From the NCBI GenBank assembly GCA_034416335.1, contig DAOULV010000013.1:40946-104945 (forward strand): DNA of 64,000 nucleotides. The letters are read 5' to 3'. Under the pieces are notes generated by a model. It saw only the letters and a program-made list of their open reading frames with translations. It ran no database searches and had not been told where the DNA came from. Origin of the DNA: MGML01 sp034416335. GTDB taxonomy: Bacteria > Chloroflexota > Dehalococcoidia > Dehalococcoidales > UBA2162. The stretch's first letter is position 1; each line of letters opens with the position of its first letter. The translations under genes and the position numbers were made by a program. This document shows, one piece after another, positions 17,475 through 26,901 of this stretch.

Positions 17475-18821
17475 ATGGCACTTACTGGAATTCAGATTTT
17501 TAAGTTATTACCCAAGACAAATTGTAAAGAATGCGGAGTGCCCACCTGTCTTGCCTTTGCCATGAGTCTGGCCGCAGGCAAAGCAGAACTAACGGCCTGC
17601 CCCTATGTTTCGGATGAAGCTAAGGAAGCTCTTTCGGAAGCATCGGCTCCTCCTATCAGGCCCGTTACCATCGGTACAGGCGATAATGCGCTGAAGGTTG
17701 GCGGAGAGACAGTGATGTTCCGCCACGAAAAACGATTTGAAAATCCTCCCGGCATCGCAATTACCGTCAGTACCGGCATGGACGATGCCGAAATAGATGC
17801 CAGGCTGAAGAAGTTCAAGGAACTCCGCTACGATAGGGTCGGTCTTCTCCTCCGTGCCGAACTGGTTGCGGTTAAAGATGAATCCGGAGACGCCGCCCGG
17901 TTTGAAGCCGTCGTGGGAAAAGTTTTGCAGGGAAGCGATGCCGGCATTATCCTGATGAGTGACAATGTCGATGTTCTTACCGCCGGTGTAAAAGCTTCCG
18001 CGGATAAGAAACCGCTTATATACGCAGCGACAAAGGATAACGTTGACACAGTTGCAGCCCTGGCGAAGGATAATTCCTGTCCTGCAGTAGCTAAAGGCGA
18101 TAGTCTCGATGAAGTTGCCGAATTGACTGAGAAACTGGTTGCCGCCGGAGTAAATGATATAGTAATCGACTCGGGCGCGAAGGATGTTAAGCAGTTACTC
18201 CAGGAGCAGCTGATTATCAGGGGCGCTGCTCTGGTGAATAAGTATAAGCCACTGGGTTTTCCGACGATAGCTGTTCCGGGCGAGATGACTGATAATCCGA
18301 TGAAGGAAGCGGTGATAGCATCCATGCTGATTGCTAAATACGCAGGCATAATCGTACTATCGGATTTTGCTGGAGAAAGTCTTTTCCCGCTGCTGGTGGA
18401 AAGACTGAATATTTATACCGATCCGCAGCGTCCGCTGGCTACGACCGAGGGTATTTACGAAATCAATAACCCGACCGAAAATTCGCCGGTACTGATTACC
18501 AGCAACTTCTCACTGACCTACTTCATAGTGTCCGGTGAAATCGAAGGCAGTAAGGTCCCGAGTTATCTTCTCGTGATGGATACCGAGGGGTTGTCGGTAA
18601 TGACAGCCTGGGCGGCAGGAAAATTCGTCGCCGATGCCATCGGTCCGTTCGTCAAGAAGAGCGGCATTGCCGATAAGGTAAAACACCGGAAGCTGATAAT
18701 ACCCGGTTACGCGGCTGCTGAAAGCGGGGGACTTGAGGAAGAACTGCCCGACTGGGAGATATTGATTGGCCCGAGAGAAGGGTCTCACATAGCTGCATAT
18801 CTTAAATCATGGACGCCTTAA
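17475..18821 (+). CDS. acsC: Corrinoid/iron-sulfur protein large subunit (gamma)
   Basis: 448 residues. The N-terminal motif CKECGVPTCLAFA followed by Cys in LTACPY binds the [4Fe-4S] cluster that reactivates the corrinoid; a TIM-barrel and a C-terminal B12-binding domain follow. It pairs with AcsD. The 76-base gap from acsB contains a short imperfect hairpin (CACCACCGGT-type sequence) but no clear terminator. Confidence 0.95.
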   Translation: MALTGIQIFKLLPKTNCKECGVPTCLAFAMSLAAGKAELTACPYVSDEAKEALSEASAPPIRPVTIGTGDNALKVGGETVMFRHEKRFENPPGIAITVSTGMDDAEIDARLKKFKELRYDRVGLLLRAELVAVKDESGDAARFEAVVGKVLQGSDAGIILMSDNVDVLTAGVKASADKKPLIYAATKDNVDTVAALAKDNSCPAVAKGDSLDEVAELTEKLVAAGVNDIVIDSGAKDVKQLLQEQLIIRGAALVNKYKPLGFPTIAVPGEMTDNPMKEAVIASMLIAKYAGIIVLSDFAGESLFPLLVERLNIYTDPQRPLATTEGIYEINNPTENSPVLITSNFSLTYFIVSGEIEGSKVPSYLLVMDTEGLSVMTAWAAGKFVADAIGPFVKKSGIADKVKHRKLIIPGYAAAESGGLEEELPDWEILIGPREGSHIAAYLKSWTP

Positions 18822-18831
18822 GGAGGATAAA

Positions 18832-19710
18832 ATGATCCTTGTCGCAGAAAGTCTGAATATAATGTCGCAGACAATCGGTCCGGCGATACGCGAAAGAAAT
18901 GCCGGACCCGTCCAGGAGATAGCTAAAGCACAGGCTGAAGCCGGTGCCGATTACCTGGACATTAATGTCGGTCCTGCCAGGAGAAATGGCGAAGAGATGA
19001 TAGAATGGGTCGTCAATACGGTCCAGGAAGTTACCGACCTTCCTCTATCTCTGGACACCACCAATCCGGTAGTGATGGAAGCCGGTCTGAAAACCTGTAA
19101 AAATCCGGTATTGATAAATTCCATTTCTCTTCAGCCGGACAGGCTGGAAGCGGAACTTCCCATGGTGAATAAGTACAATGCGGATATGATTGGACTGCTG
19201 TGGGGTGTCGACGGAATGCCCCGTGATGCCAACGAGCGGTGCATGCATGCCGTGGATATAGTTTACCGCGCAGGCGAGCTCGGAATAGAGCCGGAAAGAG
19301 TCTGGATAGATCCCATTGCCAGTCCGGTTTCGGTTGAGATAAACCAGGTGAAATCCTGTGTTGAATTTATGATGATGCTTGCCGATGTAGCGCCGGGATG
19401 CAAGTCCATAGTCGGACTTTCCAACGTCTCGAACGGTACACCCGCGGAACTCAGGGGTATCCTGAATCGAACCTATATGATAATGCTGGAGAGGTACGGT
19501 TTATACTCCGCCATTGTAGACGTATTTGATGAAGAGCTGGTCAAAATAGGTAAAGGCCAGTTGCCGGAGATTGTTGATATTGTCCACAAGGCAATGGACG
19601 GAGAGATAACCGATATTTCATCTCTCAGCAAAAGAGAAGCTCAGTATGTGAAAACAGTACGGGTTCTAACCGGCGAATCCCTGTACTCACATTCCTGGCT
19701 TGAAATCTAG
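18832..19710 (+). CDS. acsE: Methyl-THF:corrinoid/iron-sulfur protein methyltransferase
   Basis: 292 residues, pterin-binding TIM barrel: AESLNIMSQTIGPAI at the start, ADYLDINVGPARRNGEEM (folate-binding Asp/Asn) and LSLDTTNPVVMEAGL. It moves the methyl group from methyl-THF to the Co(I) corrinoid of AcsCD, joining the two branches of the pathway. Ten bases after acsC, with AAGGAGG. Confidence 0.95.
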   Translation: MILVAESLNIMSQTIGPAIRERNAGPVQEIAKAQAEAGADYLDINVGPARRNGEEMIEWVVNTVQEVTDLPLSLDTTNPVVMEAGLKTCKNPVLINSISLQPDRLEAELPMVNKYNADMIGLLWGVDGMPRDANERCMHAVDIVYRAGELGIEPERVWIDPIASPVSVEINQVKSCVEFMMMLADVAPGCKSIVGLSNVSNGTPAELRGILNRTYMIMLERYGLYSAIVDVFDEELVKIGKGQLPEIVDIVHKAMDGEITDISSLSKREAQYVKTVRVLTGESLYSHSWLEI

Positions 19711-19747
19711 TTGTAAACCGCAAGTTTAGAAAGGTGAGGTGATTCTG

Positions 19748-20635
19748 ATGGCTCAAGAAGTACCTGTATTGTGGCTTGCCGCGTCATCGTGTACAGGCTG
19801 CAGCGTGTCTCTGCTGAATTCGGCCAGTCCCTCCATCAAAAACGTCCTGGTGGATGAGGTTATTCCCGGTGTCCATGTCAACCTCCGTTTCCACCAGACG
19901 GTAATGGCGGGTAACGGCGAACAGGCTATCCAGATACTGGAAGACACGGCAAAAGAAAAGAAAGGCGGGTATGTACTGGCAGTAGACGGTTCCATTCCTT
20001 CCGGAGATACCGTCGGATATTGCGTCATGGGCGAACGAGACGGTAAACCCGTAAATATGGAAGACCGGCTCGTCGAACTGGCACAGGACGCACTGGCGAT
20101 TCTCGCCATCGGTACCTGCTCCTCTTTCGGAGGAATTCCGGCAGCCGAACCCAATCCCAGTAACGCGCGACCTGTCAGCGAAGTTCTCAAGGAAAAGGGA
20201 ATCGAAAAACCGCTTGTGAACATCCCGGGGTGTCCTCCACATCCCGACTGGATAGTCGGAACCATATCCAGCGTGCTCCTAAACGGATTACCGACAGCCG
20301 CCGATTTGGACGATAATCTCAGGCCGCTGGCTTTTTACGGTAAATTGATTCACGAAAACTGTCCCCGGCGCGCTTACTTCGACGAAGGTAAATTCGCCAA
20401 GAAGCCGGGCGATGAGGGATGCCTTTATGAACTGGGCTGCAAAGGCCCCATCACTTATGCCGATTGTCCACTGAGGCGGTGGAATAACGGCACCAACTGG
20501 GTTATCGGTGCCGGTTCTCCGTGCCTGGGCTGTACTCAGCCGGAATTTCCTAACCTGCCGATGTACCAGAAGGTGGTTGACGTGGAATTGCCGGTAATAG
20601 GTGCTTACTGGACAGGCGAAAAGGAGGATGAATAG
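19748..20635 (+). CDS. [NiFe] hydrogenase small subunit, cytoplasmic
   Basis: The ATG at 19748 is preferred over a GTG nine bases upstream because AGGTGAGGTG lies at the right distance. 295 residues with the proximal-cluster CTGC (C15, C18), GTCSSFGG, and NIPGCPPHPDW; further Cys in the C-terminal third (LYELGCKGP, GAGSPCLGC) supply medial and distal clusters. There is no Tat signal or membrane anchor, so the enzyme should be cytoplasmic. It overlaps the large subunit by one base. Placement between acsE and metV suggests H2 as electron donor for CO2 fixation. Confidence 0.9.
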   Translation: MAQEVPVLWLAASSCTGCSVSLLNSASPSIKNVLVDEVIPGVHVNLRFHQTVMAGNGEQAIQILEDTAKEKKGGYVLAVDGSIPSGDTVGYCVMGERDGKPVNMEDRLVELAQDALAILAIGTCSSFGGIPAAEPNPSNARPVSEVLKEKGIEKPLVNIPGCPPHPDWIVGTISSVLLNGLPTAADLDDNLRPLAFYGKLIHENCPRRAYFDEGKFAKKPGDEGCLYELGCKGPITYADCPLRRWNNGTNWVIGAGSPCLGCTQPEFPNLPMYQKVVDVELPVIGAYWTGEKEDE

Positions 20636-22152
20636 TGGCTGAAAAAATCGTCATCGATCCTATGACCAGAATAGAGGGTCATCTCAAGATTGAGACCGTT
20701 ATCGAAGACGGCGTTGTAAAAGACGCCCGGAGTACCGGTAATCTTTTCCGCGGAATAGAGATTATCCTGAGAGGAAGGGACCCGCGTGACGCCCAGGTTA
20801 TTACACAAAGAATATGCGGTGTCTGTCCTCAGTCGCACGGTGTCGCCGCGGCGCTCAACCTGGACAGTGCCTTCGGCATCGGCGGTAATATAACCGAAAA
20901 CGGAAGAATTATCCGTAACCTGATACAGGGTGCTCATATTGTCCAGGACCATATTCTGCATTTCTATCATCTCGCCGCCCTGGATTATGTGGATGTAACG
21001 GATGTCGCCAAGTATGACGGCAACGACTCTGAACTGAATTCAGTCAAGACATTTATCGAACGGGGAGAACTCGGACCGTTCGTACCGAGATATGAAGGCG
21101 ATTACAGACTCCCTCCGGAGATAAATCAGGCGGCTACCGCCCATTACGTGCAGGCCCTTGAAGTCAGGAAAATCGGGCACGAAATGGTGAGTATGTTCAG
21201 CGGAAAGATTCCGCATAGCGTCGGTATTATTCCCGGAGGTGTTACCTGCACTCCCACCGTCGATATGATTACTTCGTATCTCTGGAAACTAAAGAAATTA
21301 CAGGATTTTGTCGATAACGTGTATATTCCGGACGTAGTGGCTGTAGCCGGAGCATATATCGATTATGCGGAGATAGGCGCCGGCTGTAAGAACTACCTGT
21401 CTTACGGCCAGTACGACCTTGAGAACGGACAGTCTGACGTAACTAAGAGGAAGAGGCTTTACGTTCCCGGTGTTACTTCAGCTGATCTCAAGTATGAAGG
21501 CCTGGATGTAAACAAGATTGCCGAATACGTAACTCACTCGTGGTATGAAGATTATGACGGTGCGAAACATCCTTCAATGGGTGAAACCAAACCCGACCTT
21601 GAGAAAGAAGGCGCCTATTCGTGGGTAAAGTCGCCTCGTTATGACGGTAAAGTATATGAAGTAGGCCCGCTTGCCAAGCTGCTGGTGAATTATGCCAGCG
21701 GCAACCCGGAAGTAAAAGGACTGGTCGATTCATATCTCGCCAAGCTGAACGCACCGGCGTCGGCTTTGTTCTCCGTTCTCGGCAGGCACCTTGCTCGTGC
21801 CCTTGATGCCAAGATAACGGCGGACAACCTGGCGAAAATGGTTCTCGAAATTAAACCGGGAGAGCCGGTATTCAAAGAATATGAAATTCCGGAAGAGTCC
21901 AGAGGGTTCGGCCTGACGGATGCGGCACGCGGTGCCCTGGGACACTGGATTGAAATCAAAGACCAGAAGATAGCGAATTACCAGGCTGTGGTCCCCACGA
22001 CCTGGAATGCTTCGCCCAGAGACGCGAATGGAAATCCCGGTCCTATAGAGCAGGCAATTATCGGGACCAGGATAAAGGATAAGGATAATCCGTACGAGAT
22101 AGTACGCATCGTCCGTTCCTTCGACCCCTGTCTGGCTTGCGCTATCCACTAG
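20635..22152 (+). CDS. [NiFe] hydrogenase large subunit without C-terminal extension
   Basis: 505 residues from a GTG start with GGAGG upstream. Both nickel-binding motifs are present: RICGVCPQSH near residue 59 and DPCLACAIH at the very C-terminus. The stop codon follows directly after the His, so the extension normally cut off by a HycI/HyaD-type protease is absent. No maturation genes (hyp) or protease are nearby. Group assignment (group-1-like sequence, but soluble) needs a phylogeny. Confidence 0.92.
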   Translation: MAEKIVIDPMTRIEGHLKIETVIEDGVVKDARSTGNLFRGIEIILRGRDPRDAQVITQRICGVCPQSHGVAAALNLDSAFGIGGNITENGRIIRNLIQGAHIVQDHILHFYHLAALDYVDVTDVAKYDGNDSELNSVKTFIERGELGPFVPRYEGDYRLPPEINQAATAHYVQALEVRKIGHEMVSMFSGKIPHSVGIIPGGVTCTPTVDMITSYLWKLKKLQDFVDNVYIPDVVAVAGAYIDYAEIGAGCKNYLSYGQYDLENGQSDVTKRKRLYVPGVTSADLKYEGLDVNKIAEYVTHSWYEDYDGAKHPSMGETKPDLEKEGAYSWVKSPRYDGKVYEVGPLAKLLVNYASGNPEVKGLVDSYLAKLNAPASALFSVLGRHLARALDAKITADNLAKMVLEIKPGEPVFKEYEIPEESRGFGLTDAARGALGHWIEIKDQKIANYQAVVPTTWNASPRDANGNPGPIEQAIIGTRIKDKDNPYEIVRIVRSFDPCLACAIH

Positions 22153-22211
22153 GTATCGCATCCCGGAACGGGTGTACTTAAAGAAATCGACCGGACTGTT
22201 AAGGAGGAAAG

Positions 22212-22901
22212 ATGATTCTTTCAAAGCAGAAACCATTGGAAGAAATACTTGGATACCTGGAGGGAGAGAACAGTGTCTTCCTGGTGGGTTGTAAAGGCTG
22301 TGCCGAAGCTTCCGGGACAGGGGGACCGGAGGCTGTGGCGGAGATGAAGGAAAGGCTGGAAGAAGCCGGTAAAAAGGTAACAGGGACCACGGTTATCGAT
22401 TTTCTCTGCGATAAAGCTCTGATAAGATCGAGGCTGAAACCGAAAATTGAGGAAATTAAAACCGCCGATTCCTTACTCGTACTGACCTGCGGTATTGGAA
22501 TTCAGGCGGTAGCTGCCTCGGTCGCCAAAGTCTGTCATCCGGGCTGCGATACGCAGAATCTCGGCGGAATGCGCGGCGAGTGGGTCGGCAGCGAGCGCTG
22601 TAATGAATGCGGAGAATGCATGCTCGAGTATACCGGCGGAATATGTCCCCTGACTGCCTGCACCAAGAGCCTGCTGAACGGCCAGTGCGGCGGGGCATCG
22701 CAGGGTAAATGCGAACTATATCCGGAGAAAGACTGCGGATGGGAGTTAATCTACAAGAGATTGAAGAGTCTTAACCGCCTGGATAAACTGCAGAAACTCA
22801 TGGCTCCCAAGGACTACGGCAGGATGACGCCGGAAGCGGCTTTATTATCCACGTCAAGATGGGCAGTGGAAACGACTGACGTGAAAGAGAGGGCTGAATA
22901 A
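22212..22901 (+). CDS. metV: MetV, Fe-S partner of methylene-THF reductase
   Basis: 229 residues rich in Cys: VGCKGCAE near the N-terminus, VLTCGIGIQ, CHPGCDT, then CNECGECMLEYTGGICPLTAC, matching the methylenetetrahydrofolate reductase C-terminal domain family (MetV). In acetogens it binds Fe-S clusters and passes electrons to MetF. It overlaps metF by one base, so the two are translationally coupled. The electron donor is not obvious here; the hydrogenase just upstream is a candidate partner. Confidence 0.9.
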   Translation: MILSKQKPLEEILGYLEGENSVFLVGCKGCAEASGTGGPEAVAEMKERLEEAGKKVTGTTVIDFLCDKALIRSRLKPKIEEIKTADSLLVLTCGIGIQAVAASVAKVCHPGCDTQNLGGMRGEWVGSERCNECGECMLEYTGGICPLTACTKSLLNGQCGGASQGKCELYPEKDCGWELIYKRLKSLNRLDKLQKLMAPKDYGRMTPEAALLSTSRWAVETTDVKERAE

Positions 22902-23776
22902 TGAGTTTGCGTTCAACTTTAGACCGGGGAGAATTTGTTATCACCTGTGAAATCGGCCCTCTCAAGGGTACCGATACAACGGAAATAGTCGAGAATGCGG
23001 AACTGCTTAAGGACAAAGTTCATGCCGCCAACATAACCGATCAGCAGTCTTCGGTAATGAGACTCGGCTCACTGGTCACTAGCTACCTGGTGAAAGAACA
23101 CGGAGTTGACCCCATATACCAGGTTACCTGCCGCGATCGCAACCGGATTGCACTGCAGTCGGACCTCTTGAGTGCTTCGGTAATGGGAATCGAAAACGTA
23201 CTGGCTCTTACCGGTGATCTTCCATCGCTTGGAGACCATCCGCAAGCTAAAGCTGTATATGATATCGATTCAGTACAGCTGTTGGAGGTCGTCGGCAAGC
23301 TGAATGACGGCTACGATATGAACGGCGCTGAGTTACAGGGGAATACCAGCTTCTTCCCAGGAGCTGTCGTTAATCCCGGAGCCGATACCGAAGCTTCCCT
23401 GGAAATGCAGATAATCAAGATGGAGAAAAAGATAAAAGCCGGAGCGAAATTTATCCAGACCCAGGCGATATACGACGTGGATACTTTCGCTAAATTTATG
23501 AAGCGGGTCGAAGGATTCGGAGTTCCTGTCCTGGCCGGCGTTATCCCCTTGAAATCCGTAGGCGCGGCACGTTATATGAACAAGAATGTTGCCGGTGTAT
23601 TCGTTCCCGAGAACCTGATTCAGAAAATGAAAGATGCGGAAGACAAGGCAGCAACCGGTATTCAGATAACAGCCGACCTGATAAAAGGTCTCAAGGATAT
23701 CTGTCAGGGTGTTCATATTATGGCTATCGGCTGGGAGAAGAAAGTACCACAGATAATGGAAGCCGCCGGACTGTAA
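22901..23776 (+). CDS. metF: Methylene-THF reductase
   Basis: 291 residues, FAD-containing TIM barrel: ITCEIGPLKGTDT, YQVTCRDRNRIALQSDLL, ENVLALTGDLPSLGDHPQA, and AKFIQTQAIYD. It reduces methylene-THF to methyl-THF, the last step before AcsE. Last gene of the Wood-Ljungdahl operon; a terminator hairpin follows. Confidence 0.95.
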   Translation: MSLRSTLDRGEFVITCEIGPLKGTDTTEIVENAELLKDKVHAANITDQQSSVMRLGSLVTSYLVKEHGVDPIYQVTCRDRNRIALQSDLLSASVMGIENVLALTGDLPSLGDHPQAKAVYDIDSVQLLEVVGKLNDGYDMNGAELQGNTSFFPGAVVNPGADTEASLEMQIIKMEKKIKAGAKFIQTQAIYDVDTFAKFMKRVEGFGVPVLAGVIPLKSVGAARYMNKNVAGVFVPENLIQKMKDAEDKAATGIQITADLIKGLKDICQGVHIMAIGWEKKVPQIMEAAGL

Positions 23777-23819
23777 ATATCGTTTCAAAACAATCTGCGA
23801 TAAATATCATCAGAAAATA

Positions 23820-23856
23820 GCCCTCCTGAGCTCCGGCGAAGGAGGGCCGTCGTTTT
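23820..23856 (+). terminator. Terminator after metF
   Basis: GCCCTCCT (23820-23827) and AGGAGGGC (23840-23847) form an 8-bp stem with a 12-base loop, followed by a short T run. It would close the Wood-Ljungdahl operon. Confidence 0.6.
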
Positions 23857-23933
23857 CATCCCGTACCGCTCTTCTTGCGATAAGACAGCAACAGTGATTC
23901 AATATGCTGAGAAATAAAAGGACTATCTGACGG

Positions 23934-24593
23934 ATGGACAAAAGGCGTCCGGAAGTGCCGGACAACAAGGATTACGAATATGCTCTCGACCAGGCTTACA
24001 CCATAGTAAGTGAAACACTGCTGAATATTAAAGACCTGGAGAGGCACTGCCGCAACAGCGACAGCGTGTATAGCGAAAAAGACGCTAAAAAAGTCATAAA
24101 CCTTTATTATCTTAGTTCTCTGTATACGGTCACGCTGCCTGATATGTCCGTGTCTGCAGGGGAAAATACAGACGAAATCCCTCTCAGAGAAAAGGTGCTG
24201 ATTCTGCATTACCTGGAACAGGCTAAAGGAACACCTCCGTCCGGTAAATATATAACCTTCAGGGAATTACCGGAAGGCCCGGTCTATTTCCGGACCTTTT
24301 CAAAAAGAACGGTAAAACCGCTGGTAGACAACTTCGGAAAAGAACCGTCACGACTGCTTGACGTCAGTCAGGATTTCGGGGGTACTCCTTCGGATGTCGG
24401 AGATACGGCGGTGACTATCCCTGTTTTCAGTCGGGTTCCTGTTACGATAGTTATCTGGCGGGGTGATGACGAGTTTCCACCTGAAGGCAGCGTAATGTTC
24501 GATGCCAATATCAGAGACTACTTAACAACCGAAGACGTGACCGTAGCATCGGAAGTCATTACCTGGAGACTGGTGCGTAAACTCTACCGGTAG
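23934..24593 (+). CDS. DUF3786 domain protein
   Basis: 219 residues resembling the DUF3786 family, found next to corrinoid and Wood-Ljungdahl genes in anaerobes. Recognisable segments are LREKVLILHYLEQAKG and PVYFRTFSKRTVKPL, and a C-terminal PVTIVIWRGDDEFPPEGSVMFD block. No Cys-rich cluster or membrane segment is seen. Role unknown, perhaps related to corrinoid or folate handling. It follows the operon terminator, so it may have its own weak promoter. Confidence 0.75.
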   Translation: MDKRRPEVPDNKDYEYALDQAYTIVSETLLNIKDLERHCRNSDSVYSEKDAKKVINLYYLSSLYTVTLPDMSVSAGENTDEIPLREKVLILHYLEQAKGTPPSGKYITFRELPEGPVYFRTFSKRTVKPLVDNFGKEPSRLLDVSQDFGGTPSDVGDTAVTIPVFSRVPVTIVIWRGDDEFPPEGSVMFDANIRDYLTTEDVTVASEVITWRLVRKLYR

Positions 24594-24613
24594 TGCCCGG
24601 CTTGATTTGTACC

Positions 24614-24647
24614 GTCATCCTGGTGAAGGCTGGAATTCTGGGATGAC
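24614..24647. repeat. Short palindromic repeat
   Basis: GTCATCC and GGATGAC bracket TGGTGAAGGCTGGAATTCT. This resembles the GTCATTCC-type dispersed repeats common between genes in many bacteria. No gene lies in 24594-24740. Confidence 0.45.
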
Positions 24648-24740
24648 AGATTATGGTTACAGGACAGTATAATTTTTCTATAGATTAGCCCAGCGCTTCT
24701 CGTATCGTGTAAAATCATATAAACAGACAGCTCGGAGTAA

Positions 24741-25364
24741 ATGGATTTCAACACATCTATGGAAATTACGTCGATTATCCTTGCCGGCGGTAAAAACCTC
24801 CGCCTCGGACGCAACAAGGCTCTGGAAGTCATCCGGGGTAAAAGTATCATAAACAGGGTTTTCGAGCGGCTCGAACCTATCTCCACCCAGGTAGTTATTG
24901 TTACATCCTGGGCGCAGTTCGATATCGAGTTAAATCATACTGCGGATATAGTCGCCGACATTTATCCGGATAAGGGACCTCTGGGCGGGCTTTACACTGG
25001 CCTGATGGCTTCGAAATCGACATTCAATATAGTTGTAGCCTGTGATATGCCTTTCCTTAATACGAAGCTGCTGGGTTATATGGTCGGTTTATCGGAAGGT
25101 TACGAGGCCGTCGTCCCCAGGTTTGACAACGACATGATAGAACCTCTTCATGCCGTATATTCCAGGGACTGCCTGTCACGCATAGATGAGCGCCTTGCCG
25201 ATAACCAGCTCAGTATTCATGCCTTTATCAGTGAAGCCAATGTCAGGTATATAGAGCAGGAGGAAATCAGGAAAATCGACCCTTACCTGGTATCTTTCTT
25301 CAATATCAACTATCAGTCGGACCTGGATAAAGCCCTGAAGATGGCTGAAGAGTACGAGATGTAA
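24741..25364 (+). CDS. mobA: Molybdenum cofactor guanylyltransferase MobA
   Basis: 207 residues. The N-terminal nucleotide-binding loop is IILAGGKNLRLGRNKAL, followed by DKGPLGGLYTGL and VACDMPFLN, all typical of MobA. It attaches GMP to molybdopterin for enzymes such as formate dehydrogenase, which this pathway needs but which is not in the window. Start with GGAG four bases upstream; an internal ATG six codons later is an alternative. Confidence 0.88.
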   Translation: MDFNTSMEITSIILAGGKNLRLGRNKALEVIRGKSIINRVFERLEPISTQVVIVTSWAQFDIELNHTADIVADIYPDKGPLGGLYTGLMASKSTFNIVVACDMPFLNTKLLGYMVGLSEGYEAVVPRFDNDMIEPLHAVYSRDCLSRIDERLADNQLSIHAFISEANVRYIEQEEIRKIDPYLVSFFNINYQSDLDKALKMAEEYEM

Positions 25365-25428
25365 TCATGGAATTGTTCACAGAAATACCGGATAAAACTC
25401 GATTTTCCTGTGATGTGACATCAGTTAT

Positions 25429-25518
25429 TTGATGAAATATTGACACAAGTGATATAATATGTACGTATCATGATGGGAGGTTATCTTATGGGTATCGAGT
25501 CCCATAGGGTTACCTCTC
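25429..25518 (+). promoter_or_regulatory. Promoter plus hairpin, possible small transcript
   Basis: TTGATG, 18 bases, TATAAT (25453-25458) precede a large imperfect palindrome (25475-25518, arms GGGAGG...TATGGG and CCCATA...CCTCTC) that also contains an SD-ATG frame of 18 codons. Only the convergent NYN gene follows. It may be a terminator for both sides, a small RNA, or the remnant of a gene cut off by the NYN insertion. Confidence 0.3.
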
Positions 25519-26050
25519 AAACTTTTTCCAACTCATCTTTGTAATCATCAATGAATGCAATATTCCCTCGAGTAACACTTTTCAACAACCATGAACACCC
25601 AGCTTTACATGGAGCAAATACTAATCTCAATTTATCCTTGTTTATCAGCCTTTTTACCAGTTCATCATAGTCACCATCGCTTGAGATAACCACTGCTTTA
25701 TCGAAGCTATCAATATCGGACATAACCTGCATAGTTAAATATGAGTCAACATCAGATTTGTATCTTTGCATTGATGGCGTAATAATATATCCACAATGAG
25801 GACATTCTTCATCAGCGGTGACAAATACAGATGGTTTTTTCAATTTTACCGTATAACCGTAAGAATCTAATTTTCTATACAGTACTTCGTTATCCGGCGT
25901 ATTCCCGATAAAATAGTAAGCAATGTCGACATTCAGTCTTTTTCTCAAGTAATTCAGTAATTTTTGATAATCAACATTCCAATCTATATTCTCATACGTG
26001 AAATGCAGATTTGCGCCGTCAATATAAGCGTAATTACTATATCTTGGCAT
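25517..26050 (-). CDS. NYN domain protein (LabA/DUF88-like PIN-fold nuclease)
   Basis: 177 residues from ATG 26050 (an earlier TTG start lacks support). NYN-type acidic residues are visible in YIDGANLHF at the N-terminus, YKSDVDSYL in the middle and SSDGDYDELV toward the end. A CPHC pair (EECPHCGYI) suggests a small metal site. NYN proteins are predicted RNases. The gene is AT-rich compared with both neighbours and lies against the local gene direction, which suggests transfer. Confidence 0.8.
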   Translation of the reverse strand: MPRYSNYAYIDGANLHFTYENIDWNVDYQKLLNYLRKRLNVDIAYYFIGNTPDNEVLYRKLDSYGYTVKLKKPSVFVTADEECPHCGYIITPSMQRYKSDVDSYLTMQVMSDIDSFDKAVVISSDGDYDELVKRLINKDKLRLVFAPCKAGCSWLLKSVTRGNIAFIDDYKDELEKV

Positions 26051-26193
26051 GATAAACCCAATTATGTGTAATTGATTGCGGAATGTCAACTTGTGAATAT
26101 TCTGGTCGTTCCATTTCAGGAAAGTACAAGAACACCGCCATTTCTTGATATTTACGGTAGTATCAATTACTCTTAAATAGGGGATGTTGCCTG

Positions 26194-26901
26194 ATGATAG
26201 AGGAAGCTACGCTGTGGGGTGCGACAGGTATTGCCTTTGCCGCCGGGTTGGCAAGTTTCCTGTCTCCCTGCGTGCTGCCCCTCGCACCGGTATACCTGGC
26301 CAGCCTTGCCGGTCCTGATATTCTGGATGCCGATGAGAAGAAACGACGTCTGCCCATTTTTCTGCATTCGTTGAGTTTCGTTATCGGATTTTCCATTATT
26401 TTCAGCCTGTGGGGAGCAGGAGCTGGACTTATCGGTTCGGCACTGGCAGCCTATACCTATACTATCCAGAAAGTAGTCGGCGTTATTCTAGTAGTTTTCG
26501 GCCTGTTAATGCTGACAGCGCTTAGGATACCCTGGCTGAATTATGAAAGAAGACTGACTCCTTCACTCGGTTTCACCACAGGTTATATGAAATCTTTTCT
26601 GACAGGGGCGATCTTCTGCCTTGCCTGGACGCCGTGTCTCAGCTGGCAGATAACCGGGATACTGTCCCTCGCCGGAAGTTCGGGGACGGTAGCACGGGGG
26701 ACCTACCTGCTGGCGATTTATTCCCTCGGACTGGGACTGCCTTTCCTGGTACTCGGAGCTGCTTTTGATTTTATCAATCCGTTACTGAAAAAAATCAGCC
26801 GATATTCCAGGTGGATATATGTGATAGCAGGGCTGATGCTGATAACCGTAGGAATTCTAATATTGACCGATAATATGGACTGGTTTTTGGGAGGGTTTTA
26901 G
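26194..26901 (+). CDS. ccdA: Cytochrome c biogenesis/thiol transport protein CcdA
   Basis: 235 residues with six predicted membrane helices. The redox-active Cys are in FLSPCVLPLAPVYL (first helix) and CLAWTPCLSWQ (fourth), as in the CcdA/DsbD family. It carries reducing equivalents across the membrane to an extracytoplasmic thioredoxin. The next gene, directly adjacent, encodes such a partner. Confidence 0.92.
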   Translation: MIEEATLWGATGIAFAAGLASFLSPCVLPLAPVYLASLAGPDILDADEKKRRLPIFLHSLSFVIGFSIIFSLWGAGAGLIGSALAAYTYTIQKVVGVILVVFGLLMLTALRIPWLNYERRLTPSLGFTTGYMKSFLTGAIFCLAWTPCLSWQITGILSLAGSSGTVARGTYLLAIYSLGLGLPFLVLGAAFDFINPLLKKISRYSRWIYVIAGLMLITVGILILTDNMDWFLGGF

